From Clostridia bacterium (lineage in GTDB: Bacteria; Bacillota; Clostridia; Christensenellales; QALW01): a DNA stretch of 55,481 nucleotides. Numbering within the stretch: the stretch's first letter is position 1; every line of letters begins with the position of its first letter. Under the pieces are notes generated by a model. That model was not told the DNA's origin. It was given only the letters and a program-made list of their open reading frames with translations, and did not search any database. Made by a program: the position numbers and the translations under genes. Shown one piece after another: positions 8,488 through 17,637 of the stretch. Location of the stretch: positions 1 through 55,481 of the forward strand of contig CAAGID010000019.1 of assembly GCA_900769815.1 (NCBI GenBank). Reading direction: 5' to 3'.

Positions 8488-9894
8488 ATGGAAAAATTTA
8501 GATTAAGATTAGACGTGAACAATATGATGGCTGATTATATTGGCGAAAAAGGCTTTACTGAGGACGACCTTAAAAACATTGAGCCTGCAGCAGCTAATGC
8601 ATTCGAGTATGTTGTTAAGAACCGCGGCACTGGAATGATGGGTTGGACGGAGCTTCCTTATAATCAGAATGAAATAGTTGAAGATATTTTAAAAACTGCA
8701 AAAGAAATTCAGAAAAAATTTGATTATTTTGTAGTTCTTGGTATAGGCGGAAGTGCTCTTGGTCCCATTGCCATACAGCAGGCACTTAACCATATGCATT
8801 ATAATGAACTGCCTAAAGAAAAGCGTAACGGCTGTCCTAAACTTTATGTAGAGGATAACGTTGACCCGGAAAGAATGGTTGCACTTTTTGATGTTATTGA
8901 CCTTGAAAAGACCTGTTTTAATGTTATTTCAAAATCAGGCAGCACAAGTGAAACGATGACCCAGTATCTCATTTTGTGGGATGCACTTAAAAATGCACTT
9001 GGAGATAAAGCAAGCGAGCATATTATTGCTACTACAGATGCTGAAAAGGGAAATCTCATTAAGCTTGCAAATAAAGAGGGTTTTAAGAGATATGTTATTC
9101 CGGACGGTGTTGGTGGCAGATTTTCTGAAATGAGTCCCGTAGGTCTCCTTGCAGCAGCTGTATGTGGAGTTGATATTAGAGCAATGCTTGAGGGCGCTGC
9201 TTATATGGATAAGCTTGCTTCAAGTAATAATATTTATGAAAACTCACCTTTAATGGCTGCGTCACTTCAATATATGGCAATGAATAAAGGCTGTAACATT
9301 TCTGTTATGATGCCTTATGCTGACAGTCTTAAATATATGGCTGACTGGTATTGCCAGCTTTGGGGCGAATCCTTAGGTAAGAAGTATGATCTTGACGGTA
9401 ACGTTGTTAACGTTGGACAGACTCCAGTTAAAGCATTGGGCGTAACTGACCAGCACAGTCAGGTGCAGCTTTACACTGAAGGTCCTTTTGATAAGGTTGT
9501 TACTATTTTAGGTGTTGATAATTACAGAAGCACCGTTAAAATCTCAGATGGTTGTGAAGATATTCCTGCAGTTAATTTCCTCTGCGGTCATACAATGAAC
9601 GAGCTTATTACTGCAGAGAGAAATGCAACTGAGTATGCATTATTGAAGAGCGGTCACCTTAATCATACCATTATGCTTCCTGAGGTTAATGCTTTTACCA
9701 TTGGTGAGCTTATGTATTTCTATGAGCTTGAAACTGCATATTGCGGTGCAATGCTTAATATAAATACTTTTGACCAGCCCGGTGTTGAAGAAGGCAAAAA
9801 CGCTACTTATGCTCTTTTGGGCAGACCGGGTTACGAAGAAAAGAAGGCCGAACTTGAAAACAGACCTGAAAAATCTTCAAAATATATTATTTAA
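8488..9894 (+). CDS. pgi: Glucose-6-phosphate isomerase
   Basis: Interconverts glucose 6-phosphate and fructose 6-phosphate. The 468 residues are close to the compact bacterial PGI length. Sugar-phosphate-binding blocks are visible: VLGIGGSALGP, SKSGSTSETM and VIPDGVGGRFSEMSPVG, with the late catalytic region around TDQHSQVQLY. The start is ATG at 8488, with GAAGGGA upstream; an ATG 45 nt earlier has no ribosome site and would add an unrelated N-terminus. Only 14 nt separate it from the exopolysaccharide control genes, which probably share its transcript. Confidence 0.95.
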   Translation: MEKFRLRLDVNNMMADYIGEKGFTEDDLKNIEPAAANAFEYVVKNRGTGMMGWTELPYNQNEIVEDILKTAKEIQKKFDYFVVLGIGGSALGPIAIQQALNHMHYNELPKEKRNGCPKLYVEDNVDPERMVALFDVIDLEKTCFNVISKSGSTSETMTQYLILWDALKNALGDKASEHIIATTDAEKGNLIKLANKEGFKRYVIPDGVGGRFSEMSPVGLLAAAVCGVDIRAMLEGAAYMDKLASSNNIYENSPLMAASLQYMAMNKGCNISVMMPYADSLKYMADWYCQLWGESLGKKYDLDGNVVNVGQTPVKALGVTDQHSQVQLYTEGPFDKVVTILGVDNYRSTVKISDGCEDIPAVNFLCGHTMNELITAERNATEYALLKSGHLNHTIMLPEVNAFTIGELMYFYELETAYCGAMLNINTFDQPGVEEGKNATYALLGRPGYEEKKAELENRPEKSSKYII

Positions 9895-9908
9895 ACAGGA
9901 GAATAATA

Positions 9909-10637
9909 ATGGAAATTACATTTGAAACCATATTTAGGGTTGTTCGTAAATCCATAGCATTGATTTTAATCTGTGCGGTTGTTTTCGGTGCGGGGGCTTT
10001 TCTCATAAGTAAATATATGATTAAACCCACTTATATTTCTGTGCTTGAAATCAATATTATAGGTACGCAGGATAAGGAAGGCGGTGTAGTTAATGAAAAT
10101 AACCAATGGGTATTTGCTAACCGACTTGTTAAAACTTGTAAAGAAATTATTGAGACAAACACTTTTAAACGCAAGGTAAAAGAGGTTGCGGGAATTGATC
10201 ACAAACCCACGTTTTCTGTTTCTTATGACGACGAAACAACAGTTATAGGTATAACTGTTGAGGATCAAAGCAATGTGGATGCTTATAAAATTGCAAAAGC
10301 CATTGAAGAAACGGTTAATGCACATCTTATTGAAAAGACATCAACGTCAGTTGCTGTCAGTGTAACTGAAGAACCTGTTCTTCCACAGGAACCTTCTTCT
10401 CCAAATGTTATGATGAACACGGCTCTTTTTGGAATATTAGGCGCTGCCGTTGTTATTGTTGTTGAGCTTCTTCGCGAAATATTTGGTACAAAAGTTAAGG
10501 ATGAGGATGAATTACAGAAGCGTTATGATATTCCTGTTATTGCATCTATTCCTGATTTTAACGAAGTAATGCGACATAGCTACAAATATAATTATTCGTA
10601 TTCTGAATATGCATCAAGGGGGGCAAGCAAAAAATGA
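9909..10637 (+). CDS. Wzz/CapA-type chain-length determinant and kinase activator
   Basis: A 242-residue membrane protein of the Wzz/YveK/YwqC family. The first membrane helix is at about 16-37 (SIALILICAVVFGAGAFL), followed by an external domain, a proline-rich stretch (EEPVLPQEPSSPN) and a second helix at about 170-190. The short cytosolic tail is where such proteins contact and activate their tyrosine kinase partner. It overlaps the kinase gene by 4 nt. These proteins control polymer length in exopolysaccharide export, but no glycosyltransferase, flippase or polymerase gene is adjacent. Confidence 0.88.
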   Translation: MEITFETIFRVVRKSIALILICAVVFGAGAFLISKYMIKPTYISVLEINIIGTQDKEGGVVNENNQWVFANRLVKTCKEIIETNTFKRKVKEVAGIDHKPTFSVSYDDETTVIGITVEDQSNVDAYKIAKAIEETVNAHLIEKTSTSVAVSVTEEPVLPQEPSSPNVMMNTALFGILGAAVVIVVELLREIFGTKVKDEDELQKRYDIPVIASIPDFNEVMRHSYKYNYSYSEYASRGASKK

Positions 10638-11320
10638 TTAGTAAAACTCCTTACTCAAAATATAATTATTCGGGAGATGCTGAGTTTTTTACCGTCGAAG
10701 CATATAAACTTGCAAGAACTAATATTTCGCTTTCGATTATCAAGCAGGGCTGTAAGAGAATAGCATTTACGAGTGCAGCTCCCAGCGAGGGTAAAACAAC
10801 CACGGCCTGTAATATTGCAGCAGCTTTTTCAAAGCATCTCAACACAAAAACTATTTTAGTTGATTGTGACCTTCGTAAGCCTACTATTGCAAAATTCTTT
10901 AAGATTAAAAATAATCCGGGGTTAAGCAATTATCTTGGAGGAATGAATGATCTTGACAGTGTTATACAACAGGTGCCCGGTACCAATCTTTTTGTTATTA
11001 CTGCAGGTATTATTCCACCCAACCCATCGGAACTTCTTTCCAGTAAAGAATTTTCTGATTTTCTTGATGAACTTTCAAATAGATTTGATTACGTAATTAT
11101 TGATACACCGCCTGTAAATATTGTTACTGACGTCCTTCCTATTGCGGGAAAGACAGATGGTGTTGTAATTGTTGCATATGAAGAACGTTCGAATTATGTT
11201 GAACTTGACAAAGCAGTAGAGACTCTTAAGCGTTGTGAGGCAAAAATTCTTGGCTTTATTCTTAATGGCAGTCGTAAAAAAGAAAAGAACAACAGAAAGA
11301 TGAAATCATACAGAAAATGA
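10634..11320 (+). CDS. CpsD/CapB-family BY-kinase (tyrosine autokinase)
   Basis: A 228-residue P-loop kinase of the BY-kinase family. Walker A is SAAPSEGKTTT (Lys54), Walker A' is LVDCDLRKP, and Walker B is VIIDTPPV. In this family the C-terminal tail normally carries a cluster of tyrosines for autophosphorylation. Here the tail is basic (RKKEKNNRKMKSYRK) and holds only one Tyr. It is translationally coupled to the chain-length protein upstream and the phosphatase downstream (4-nt overlaps on both sides). Confidence 0.9.
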   Translation: MISKTPYSKYNYSGDAEFFTVEAYKLARTNISLSIIKQGCKRIAFTSAAPSEGKTTTACNIAAAFSKHLNTKTILVDCDLRKPTIAKFFKIKNNPGLSNYLGGMNDLDSVIQQVPGTNLFVITAGIIPPNPSELLSSKEFSDFLDELSNRFDYVIIDTPPVNIVTDVLPIAGKTDGVVIVAYEERSNYVELDKAVETLKRCEAKILGFILNGSRKKEKNNRKMKSYRK

Positions 11321-12000
11321 GATTTTTTGACGTTCATACACACATTTTACCTGGTGTTGATGACGGTGCCAAAAATAAAGAAGAAAGTCTTGAACTCATA
11401 AAAATGCTTAAAAAGCAAGGCATAACTGATATTATCCTTACACCGCATTTTTATACTTACCAAACCTCGCTGGAAAAATTTATTGCCAAACGCAACAAAG
11501 CCTTTGAAGAAATAAAAGATTTTTTCGATGAAAATAAAATAACTCCTCATTTGGGGGCAGAAGTTTATTTTCTTGATACTCTGTTCGGTTTAGAAGATAT
11601 TTCTGAACTTTGTATAGAAGAGAGCAATTATATTCTTATTGAGTTACCTTTTAATGAGCGTAATACAAAAAAGGTATTATCTATGCTTAATAGATTATCA
11701 GCAACGTTTCAGGTAGTGCCCATTCTTGCTCATATTGAAAAGTATCCTGTGTTTTTTAATAGAGAATTTCTTACTGAAGCAAAAAAAATGGACTGCCTTG
11801 TGCAGTTTGATATTGAGTCATTAAAATTTCCGTTGTTAAGAAAAAAAATAAAAGGATTCATTGAGCAAGGCTATATACAGTTTGCAGGCAGTGATTGTCA
11901 TGATATTAAAGAGAGAAAGCCGAATATTGATATTATGAAAAAATACTTGCCCCAAATTATGTGTGAATTTGTTTTTGATAACAGTAATATAACATTTTAA
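11317..12000 (+). CDS. CpsB/YwqE-family PHP-type protein-tyrosine phosphatase
   Basis: The 227 residues start with DVHTHILPGVDDGAK, the PHP metal-binding signature of CpsB/CapC/YwqE phosphatases, and continue with LTPHFY, an internal LAHIEKYP and a final AGSDCHDI, all metal-site histidines or acids. The family dephosphorylates the cognate BY-kinase. Trio order (activator, kinase, phosphatase) and 4-nt overlap support one operon, closed by a terminator. Confidence 0.92.
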   Translation: MRFFDVHTHILPGVDDGAKNKEESLELIKMLKKQGITDIILTPHFYTYQTSLEKFIAKRNKAFEEIKDFFDENKITPHLGAEVYFLDTLFGLEDISELCIEESNYILIELPFNERNTKKVLSMLNRLSATFQVVPILAHIEKYPVFFNREFLTEAKKMDCLVQFDIESLKFPLLRKKIKGFIEQGYIQFAGSDCHDIKERKPNIDIMKKYLPQIMCEFVFDNSNITF

Positions 12001-12005
12001 AAAAT

Positions 12006-12031
12006 AAAACCTGCGGTTAAACGCAGGTTTT
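12006..12031. terminator. Bidirectional terminator between the phosphatase and the alpha/beta hydrolase
   Basis: Ten-bp stem AAAACCTGCG/CGCAGGTTTT (12006-12015 with 12022-12031) with a 6-nt loop. A/T flanks give a U-tract on either strand, serving two convergent genes. Confidence 0.85.
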
Positions 12032-12053
12032 ACTTTTATTCAATTTCAAAAGT

Positions 12054-12938
12054 TTATTCATCAAACTCGACTATTTCATTATCAAGGGCATCATCCATTA
12101 TTTCGTCAATCTTTGAAGTAAGAATTTCAGTAATTTTTTTATTCAACTCGTCAGCACATTCTTCATGAAGTAAATGTCCGCAAGATGGAAGTGTAGCCGA
12201 ATAAACCTCAGGTAAAGCATTTTCATATAATTCGAGCATATCGATTGGGTGCCACGTGTCTTCTTCACCCCAGAATATGTATGCAGGTGCTTCAATAGAT
12301 GATAACTCATAACCAATATTACTATCATCCCAGTTTGAATACGCAATTATGGCAGAATCCAGATTTTCTTTATTTGATAATACTTTGTGATAATGACGTA
12401 TTACATCTTTTGTTACAAAGGTAGGATCATAATAAGCCTGCTCAAGAACTTTTTTTACCATTGATTTATTAAAAAATGTAAAAATAATATCGGAGATAAC
12501 GGGGGTTGAAAAATTCTTAATAAGTGATGGGTATGTCTTTGTTACGCCACCGGGTGTAAGCAGGAAGAGGCGCTTAACATAAGAAGGGTATTTGATTGCA
12601 ACGTCGAGAGCAATTATTGCACCTGTTGAAAAGCCCAAAAGTGATGCTTTTTCAATTCCCATTGCATCCATAAAATCTACTATGAGTTTAGAAAAATCTT
12701 CAATAGTATAACCAATTTCAGGTTTTGAAGATAAGCCATGACCTAAAAGGTCAAGAGTAACTACGTGACAATGCTCAGATAAAACTCTTACGTTTTTTCT
12801 AAAAGTATACATTGCTTGGCCAAGACCGTGGATAAAGATAACGGTTTCTCCCTGACCTTCTTCAAAATATCGGATTGTATTTTCACCGATTTTAATAAAT
12901 TGACCGTTTGATTTACGAATTTCTGTATTTTCACTCAT
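12054..12938 (-). CDS. Alpha/beta-fold hydrolase
   Basis: A 294-residue cytosolic alpha/beta hydrolase. It has the oxyanion HG motif in VIFIHGLGQ, the nucleophile elbow GFSTG (Ser), an acid in WGEEDTWHPID and the catalytic His in LPSCGHLLHEE. Substrate cannot be told from sequence; the fold spans esterases, C-C hydrolases and haloperoxidase-like enzymes. The acidic C-terminal tail (about 20 residues) is extra. ATG at 12938 has GGAGG upstream. It lies 17 nt downstream of the sortase gene and is probably co-transcribed with it. Confidence 0.85.
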   Translation of the reverse strand: MSENTEIRKSNGQFIKIGENTIRYFEEGQGETVIFIHGLGQAMYTFRKNVRVLSEHCHVVTLDLLGHGLSSKPEIGYTIEDFSKLIVDFMDAMGIEKASLLGFSTGAIIALDVAIKYPSYVKRLFLLTPGGVTKTYPSLIKNFSTPVISDIIFTFFNKSMVKKVLEQAYYDPTFVTKDVIRHYHKVLSNKENLDSAIIAYSNWDDSNIGYELSSIEAPAYIFWGEEDTWHPIDMLELYENALPEVYSATLPSCGHLLHEECADELNKKITEILTSKIDEIMDDALDNEIVEFDE

Positions 12939-12955
12939 ATATTTTGCCTCCTGAT

Positions 12956-14368
12956 TTAAGCCGATGGTGTAATAAGGTTGCTTGATGGTGCACTGATAGT
13001 ATCTGTTGGTGTCGTGTAGAAAAATTCAGCTTCGGAAATAAGAAAGCGTTTTTGCAGATAACCTTCCATACCGCCACTTGTTCTTACTCTTACCCAATCT
13101 TGGTCATAATCATGTAAAATGGTTACTTGGGTGCCGTTTGCAAGACCTGCCTCAACAACAGAAGTTGTGCTTGGTTTGTTTCTCAAACGCAAAGTGCTTT
13201 TGGGATCAGAAAGCTTTATTCTGTAAAGGGAACCAACTTGAAATGGCTCGGGCGGAGCGGGAGTTACTATATTTAAGGGAGGAGTAGGTGTCTCCACGGG
13301 AGGTGTGGGGGTCACTGCTCCTGGTGTCTTTGATGGATCTTCTTGATCAATTGATGGATAAGTTGTTGAACCACCATCAGGAATGAGTGCATCGGGGTCA
13401 TCCTTTAAAAGTTCATAAGGATCGGGATAAACCATTTTCGCATGAACAACAATCCTTAATTTGCCTGATTTGTCGCAGGTGGAAAGCGTAAGAATTCTGT
13501 CATAGGGGGTAAAGATGACATTATCATCTTTATATATGCTGCGATTTCTTGTTTGATTACACCAATTTATAAAAGACGCGTTACTGTCAAAGTCAACGTG
13601 AAGATATATGCTTGAAGGTTCCGTTTTATATACACTGTAAATTTCATAACGGTAAGTGCCGTAAAGTGTATCAAAGAAAATATATTTGTGTGAATCGTAA
13701 TATGAACGAGTACCTTCAAGGAAATTATTTAACGTTGCAAACATTGTTCCGTCACGCATATTGTGACCGTGAACAATTATATTCCTTGAAATTGGGTTAA
13801 TGTTACAGGCATCAGGCATAAATAAGGTGCCTGAAGTAGATGGCGTGCCGTCATAGCTGTGGTTAAGATAATAATCTTTTTTGCCGTTTTCCCGGGCGAT
13901 AGGATAATTTATACCCATGCCGTACATATATAACCAGGAATTGATGTCGCTGTTAACTGTTTCGTTAATTGACCAGAGCATTGACTGTTTGTTTGTATAG
14001 CCTAATGCACGCTCGAATTCAGTTGTGCCAAGCAATTCTGAAGGCTTAAGACCGTTTATTTCCTGTAAAGGCGAAAGAAGAAGAGGATCTAAGCTATCTG
14101 AACCTGTAGTCGAATATGCACCGGACCAATCAATGTTTATTGTTTTGTAGGTGTCAAGAGTGGGATCATCAATATTGCCTCTGTCTGCAAGTTCAGCATA
14201 TTTTGCATCGGCAAGAATCTCACTTATTCGTTTATCAAAAATACTGAAACTGCAAATGGCAATAACAACAACGAGAACTATGGGAACTACCCTAAAAATT
14301 ATTGCACGTATAAGATTAGAGTCAGCACGTTTTTTTCTTTTGATTTTCAGTGGTTTATATTCGCTCAT
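12956..14368 (-). CDS. Class B-type sortase with C-terminal SH3 domain
   Basis: A 470-residue membrane transpeptidase. It has a basic cytosolic N-terminus, one membrane helix (about 24-44), then a SrtB-like domain: NSWLYMYGMGINYPI, DYYLNHSYDG, the catalytic His in VHGHNM (His202), the catalytic Cys in LSTC (Cys298) and an Arg at 305 (KLRIVV). After it comes a Pro/Thr linker (TPTPPVETPTPP) and an SH3-like domain (LYRIKLSDPKSTLRLRNKPS, then GYLQKRF). Ordinary SrtB proteins are about 230 residues and have no such tail. The ATG at 14368 is set by GGAGG 7 nt upstream. No substrate with NPQTN or LPXTG is seen in the window. Confidence 0.85.
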   Translation of the reverse strand: MSEYKPLKIKRKKRADSNLIRAIIFRVVPIVLVVVIAICSFSIFDKRISEILADAKYAELADRGNIDDPTLDTYKTINIDWSGAYSTTGSDSLDPLLLSPLQEINGLKPSELLGTTEFERALGYTNKQSMLWSINETVNSDINSWLYMYGMGINYPIARENGKKDYYLNHSYDGTPSTSGTLFMPDACNINPISRNIIVHGHNMRDGTMFATLNNFLEGTRSYYDSHKYIFFDTLYGTYRYEIYSVYKTEPSSIYLHVDFDSNASFINWCNQTRNRSIYKDDNVIFTPYDRILTLSTCDKSGKLRIVVHAKMVYPDPYELLKDDPDALIPDGGSTTYPSIDQEDPSKTPGAVTPTPPVETPTPPLNIVTPAPPEPFQVGSLYRIKLSDPKSTLRLRNKPSTTSVVEAGLANGTQVTILHDYDQDWVRVRTSGGMEGYLQKRFLISEAEFFYTTPTDTISAPSSNLITPSA

Positions 14369-14469
14369 TAAAAAACCTCCGTACAAATGTTACAAGCATA
14401 TTATACTACAAAAACAAAAAAATTGCACCAATTATTTTCTCAATATATTATACTATATAAATAAATCTA

Positions 14470-14498
14470 TTGCAAGATATAGTTTTTTCGGTTAAAAT
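14470..14498 (+). promoter_or_regulatory. Promoter of mutS2
   Basis: TTGCAA (14470-14475), 17-nt spacer, TAAAAT (14493-14498); mutS2 starts 31 nt later. On the other strand a TATAAT at 14405-14400 may serve the sortase gene, but I see no good -35 for it. Confidence 0.6.
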
Positions 14499-14529
14499 AT
14501 AAATATAATGTGAATAAAGGAAAAAAAGT

Positions 14530-16869
14530 ATGGACGATAAATTATTCAGAACACTTGAATTTGATAAAATAAAAGAAAGATTAAAGAAAAATGCAGTTTC
14601 CCAAAAAGGAAAAGCTTTTATTGATGAATTAAAGCCTTCAACTGATACAGACGAAGTAAAAAGTCTTTTGAAGGAAACGAATTATGCAGTTGAAACAATG
14701 GAAAAAAAAGGTAGTTCGCCAATTCATCGATATGATGATGTTGACAATATACTCTCGCGCATAAGAATAGAAGCGGTGCTTTCTATGGGGGAATTATTAA
14801 ATATAGCAACTTTTCTTAAAGCAGTCCGCGAAGCAAGAAAAATAATAACTGATACCGAGAGCGAAAATATTTTAACGGATTATGCAAGATTGCTTGTTCC
14901 AATGAAAGATATCGAAGAAGAAATTTTTGCCGATATTATAAGTGAAGATGAAATGGCAGATACGGCAAGCCCGCGTTTAAACGCATTAAGACGTCAGATT
15001 CGTCAGCAAAATGAGAATATAAAGGACAGGCTCAACAGTTTAGTAAGAAATCTTGATAAAGACGGGGTGCTTCAAGAAGGTATTATAACAATCAGAAACG
15101 ACAGATACGTGCTTCCTGTTGTAGCAGCACATAAGGGCAGAGTTCCCGGAATTGTTCACGATCAGTCTTCAAGCGGTGCAACACTTTTTATAGAACCTAT
15201 GGTGGTTGTTGAAATAAATAATACCATACGGCAATTAAAGCTTGATGAGCGTGATGAAATTGTAAGAATATTGTCTGATTTTTCCGAAGAACTTTATCAT
15301 AATTATAAAAGTCTTGAAAGTAATAATGAAATTCTTGCAAAACTTGATGTTATTTTTGCAAAAGCAAAATTAAGCTGTGAAATCAACGGTGTTTCTCCTA
15401 TTATAAACGAAAAAGGCTATATAAACATTATAAACGGACGCCATCCACTTATTGAGAAAAATGTTGTAGTGCCAATAAGCATATGGCTTGGTAAAGAGTT
15501 CACACAGCTCCTCATTACCGGCCCCAATACAGGCGGTAAAACCGTTTCTCTTAAAACAGTTGGTCTTTTTGCACTTATGACTCAGGCAGGACTTCATATA
15601 CCTTGTGATGAAAACTCTCAGATGACTGTTTTTGATAATGTTTTTGCAGATATTGGCGATGAACAGAGTATTCAGCAAAGCTTAAGTACATTTTCGTCAC
15701 ATATGAAAAATATTTCAAAGATTTTAAGCAAAATAACTGAAAAATCCCTCGTTCTTTTTGATGAATTAGGTGCAGGAACAGACCCTGCCGAGGGTGCAGC
15801 TCTGGCAATGAGTATCCTTGAAGAATTAAGGAGAAGACGTATAAGAACTATCGTTACTTCCCACTATGCCGAACTTAAAGCTTATTCTCTTTCACACGGC
15901 GGTGCTGAGAACGCATCGGTTGAGTTCGACGTTCAGTCATTAAAACCCACTTATAAACTTATGGTAGGGGTGCCGGGTAACAGTAATGCATTTCTTATTT
16001 CGCAAAAACTCGGTCTTGAAAAGCATCTTATTGACAGAGCACGAAGCTACGTTAACGAGGATTCACGTAAACTTGATAAAGTTCTTACCAATGCCGAGGA
16101 ATACAGGGCATCGGCTCAGGCAACAAGAAGTGAGGCTGAACAGCTTAAACTTGAAATTACAAAACTAAAAAAGAAAATAGAAAAAGAAGAAAAAGCCATT
16201 GAACAAGAACGTGAAAGACTCATTAAAGAAGCAACACGTGAGGCTGAAAAAATAAAAGAAAATGCATTAAAAGAAACTGAGAGAATAATAGCAGAACTTA
16301 AAAAATTGCAGGAAAGCGGTAATGATTCAGCTATTTTTAAAGCACGTGAACTTAAGAAAAAAATAAACGTTAAAAAAGACGAAAGCTATCTTAGTGAACC
16401 TGTCGCAGGCGAAGAAATAAAAGATTTCTTAGTAGGTATGGACGTTTATGTATCAAGCCTTGAAAAAGAGGGAACACTTGTGACACTGCCTAATTCAAAA
16501 GGAAAAGCAATTGTGTCTATCGGTATTATTCAGACTGAAATTGACGTTAAATATCTTACGCATCCCAAAACAAAGAAAAAAGAAACTGTTTCAGGTGTTT
16601 CTGTTTCAAGAACACACAATAACGTACCTATGTCGCTTGATGTACGCGGTCAGCTATCTGATGAGGCAGTTCTTAACGTAGATATGTATCTTGATCTTGC
16701 TTACGGTAGAAATTTAGGGTCCGTAACCATAATTCACGGAAAGGGAACAGGTGCATTGAAAAGTGCAATCTGGGAATATCTTAAGCAAAATAAAAAGGTT
16801 TTAAGTTACAGGTTAGGTGCTTATGGCGAAGGGGATGCGGGAGTTACGGTTATAGAATTAAAAAAATAA
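14530..16869 (+). CDS. mutS2: MutS2, MutS-like ATPase with Smr nuclease domain
   Basis: A 779-residue protein, full length for the family. It has MutS core and clamp-like domains, an ABC-type ATPase with Walker A GPNTGGKT at 331-338, the LFDELGAGTDP Walker B region and the TSHYAELK switch. A long charged coiled coil follows at about 515-610, and the C-terminal Smr domain at about 700-779 has LDVRG and HGKGTGALK. MutS2 proteins suppress recombination and, in several Firmicutes, act on collided ribosomes through Smr. It lacks the mismatch-recognition domain of MutS1. Confidence 0.96.
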   Translation: MDDKLFRTLEFDKIKERLKKNAVSQKGKAFIDELKPSTDTDEVKSLLKETNYAVETMEKKGSSPIHRYDDVDNILSRIRIEAVLSMGELLNIATFLKAVREARKIITDTESENILTDYARLLVPMKDIEEEIFADIISEDEMADTASPRLNALRRQIRQQNENIKDRLNSLVRNLDKDGVLQEGIITIRNDRYVLPVVAAHKGRVPGIVHDQSSSGATLFIEPMVVVEINNTIRQLKLDERDEIVRILSDFSEELYHNYKSLESNNEILAKLDVIFAKAKLSCEINGVSPIINEKGYINIINGRHPLIEKNVVVPISIWLGKEFTQLLITGPNTGGKTVSLKTVGLFALMTQAGLHIPCDENSQMTVFDNVFADIGDEQSIQQSLSTFSSHMKNISKILSKITEKSLVLFDELGAGTDPAEGAALAMSILEELRRRRIRTIVTSHYAELKAYSLSHGGAENASVEFDVQSLKPTYKLMVGVPGNSNAFLISQKLGLEKHLIDRARSYVNEDSRKLDKVLTNAEEYRASAQATRSEAEQLKLEITKLKKKIEKEEKAIEQERERLIKEATREAEKIKENALKETERIIAELKKLQESGNDSAIFKARELKKKINVKKDESYLSEPVAGEEIKDFLVGMDVYVSSLEKEGTLVTLPNSKGKAIVSIGIIQTEIDVKYLTHPKTKKKETVSGVSVSRTHNNVPMSLDVRGQLSDEAVLNVDMYLDLAYGRNLGSVTIIHGKGTGALKSAIWEYLKQNKKVLSYRLGAYGEGDAGVTVIELKK

Positions 16870-16896
16870 AAAAATATGTCACAAATTGAAGTTTTA

Positions 16897-16905
16897 TGAT
16901 ATAAT
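16897..16905 (+). promoter_or_regulatory. Extended -10 promoter of the first two-component operon
   Basis: TGaTATAAT at 16897-16905, 43 nt before the response-regulator start; no convincing -35 box. A second possible -10 (TATAAA) begins at 16911. Confidence 0.5.
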
Positions 16906-16947
16906 ATGTGTATAAAATAAAATTATTAACAAATTGGGAGGTTTAAT

Positions 16948-17637
16948 ATGTTAAACAAGACAAAGATTTTAGTAGTTGATGATGATCCGCACATTTCCGA
17001 GGTTATAAAACTTTATCTTGAAAAAGAAGGCTACGAAGTTTACGTTGCAGAGGACGGCGCTGATGGCGTCAATAAGTTTAGAGCAGTACAGCCTAAGCTT
17101 GTTGTTCTTGATATAATGCTTCCTGTTATGGATGGTATGCAGGTGTGTAACGAAATTCGCCGTATAGATAACACACCCATCATTATGCTTTCAGCAAAGG
17201 GCGAAGTTTTTGATAAGGTTCTTTTACTTGAACTTGGTGCAGATGACTATATGGTTAAGCCCTTTGAGCCTAAGGAGCTTATTGCGCGTATTAAAGCAAT
17301 TTTAAGAAGAAGTGCACAGCGTGAAGAAGTAAGTGAAAATATTGAATACAAAGAGCTTGTAATCAATATTACCGACTATACAGTTACATATAAGGATGCA
17401 AAAATTGAGATGCCTCCCAAGGAAATAGAGCTTCTTTATTATCTTGCATCACATCCCAAAAAAGTATTTACCCGTCAGCAGCTTTTGGAACAGGTATGGG
17501 GCTTTGAATATTTTGGTGATTCACGTACCGTTGACGTTCATATTAAGCGTATCCGTGAAAAAGTAGGCGGTAACGACCAGTGGAATATTAAAACTGTATG
17601 GGGTATTGGCTATAAGTTCGAGGTAAATGAGGAATGA
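16948..17637 (+). CDS. OmpR-family response regulator
   Basis: A 229-residue DNA-binding regulator. The receiver domain has the acid pocket VVDDD, phospho-acceptor Asp55 in VVLDIMLP, Thr/Ser-type switch IIMLSAKG and Lys in MVKPFEP. The OmpR winged helix follows (LLEQVWGFEYFGDSRTVDVH, then KTVWGIGYKF). It overlaps the histidine kinase by 4 nt. The order regulator-kinase-HtrA-like recalls the ends of WalRK and CssRS loci, which suggests envelope or secretion stress sensing; that is inference from context. GGGAGG precedes the ATG. Confidence 0.93.
   Translation: MLNKTKILVVDDDPHISEVIKLYLEKEGYEVYVAEDGADGVNKFRAVQPKLVVLDIMLPVMDGMQVCNEIRRIDNTPIIMLSAKGEVFDKVLLLELGADDYMVKPFEPKELIARIKAILRRSAQREEVSENIEYKELVINITDYTVTYKDAKIEMPPKEIELLYYLASHPKKVFTRQQLLEQVWGFEYFGDSRTVDVHIKRIREKVGGNDQWNIKTVWGIGYKFEVNEE

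Noticed and set aside
9909..12000. Capsule biosynthesis locus
   Set aside because: Only the phospho-control trio is present; no transferase, flippase or polymerase gene follows within the window.
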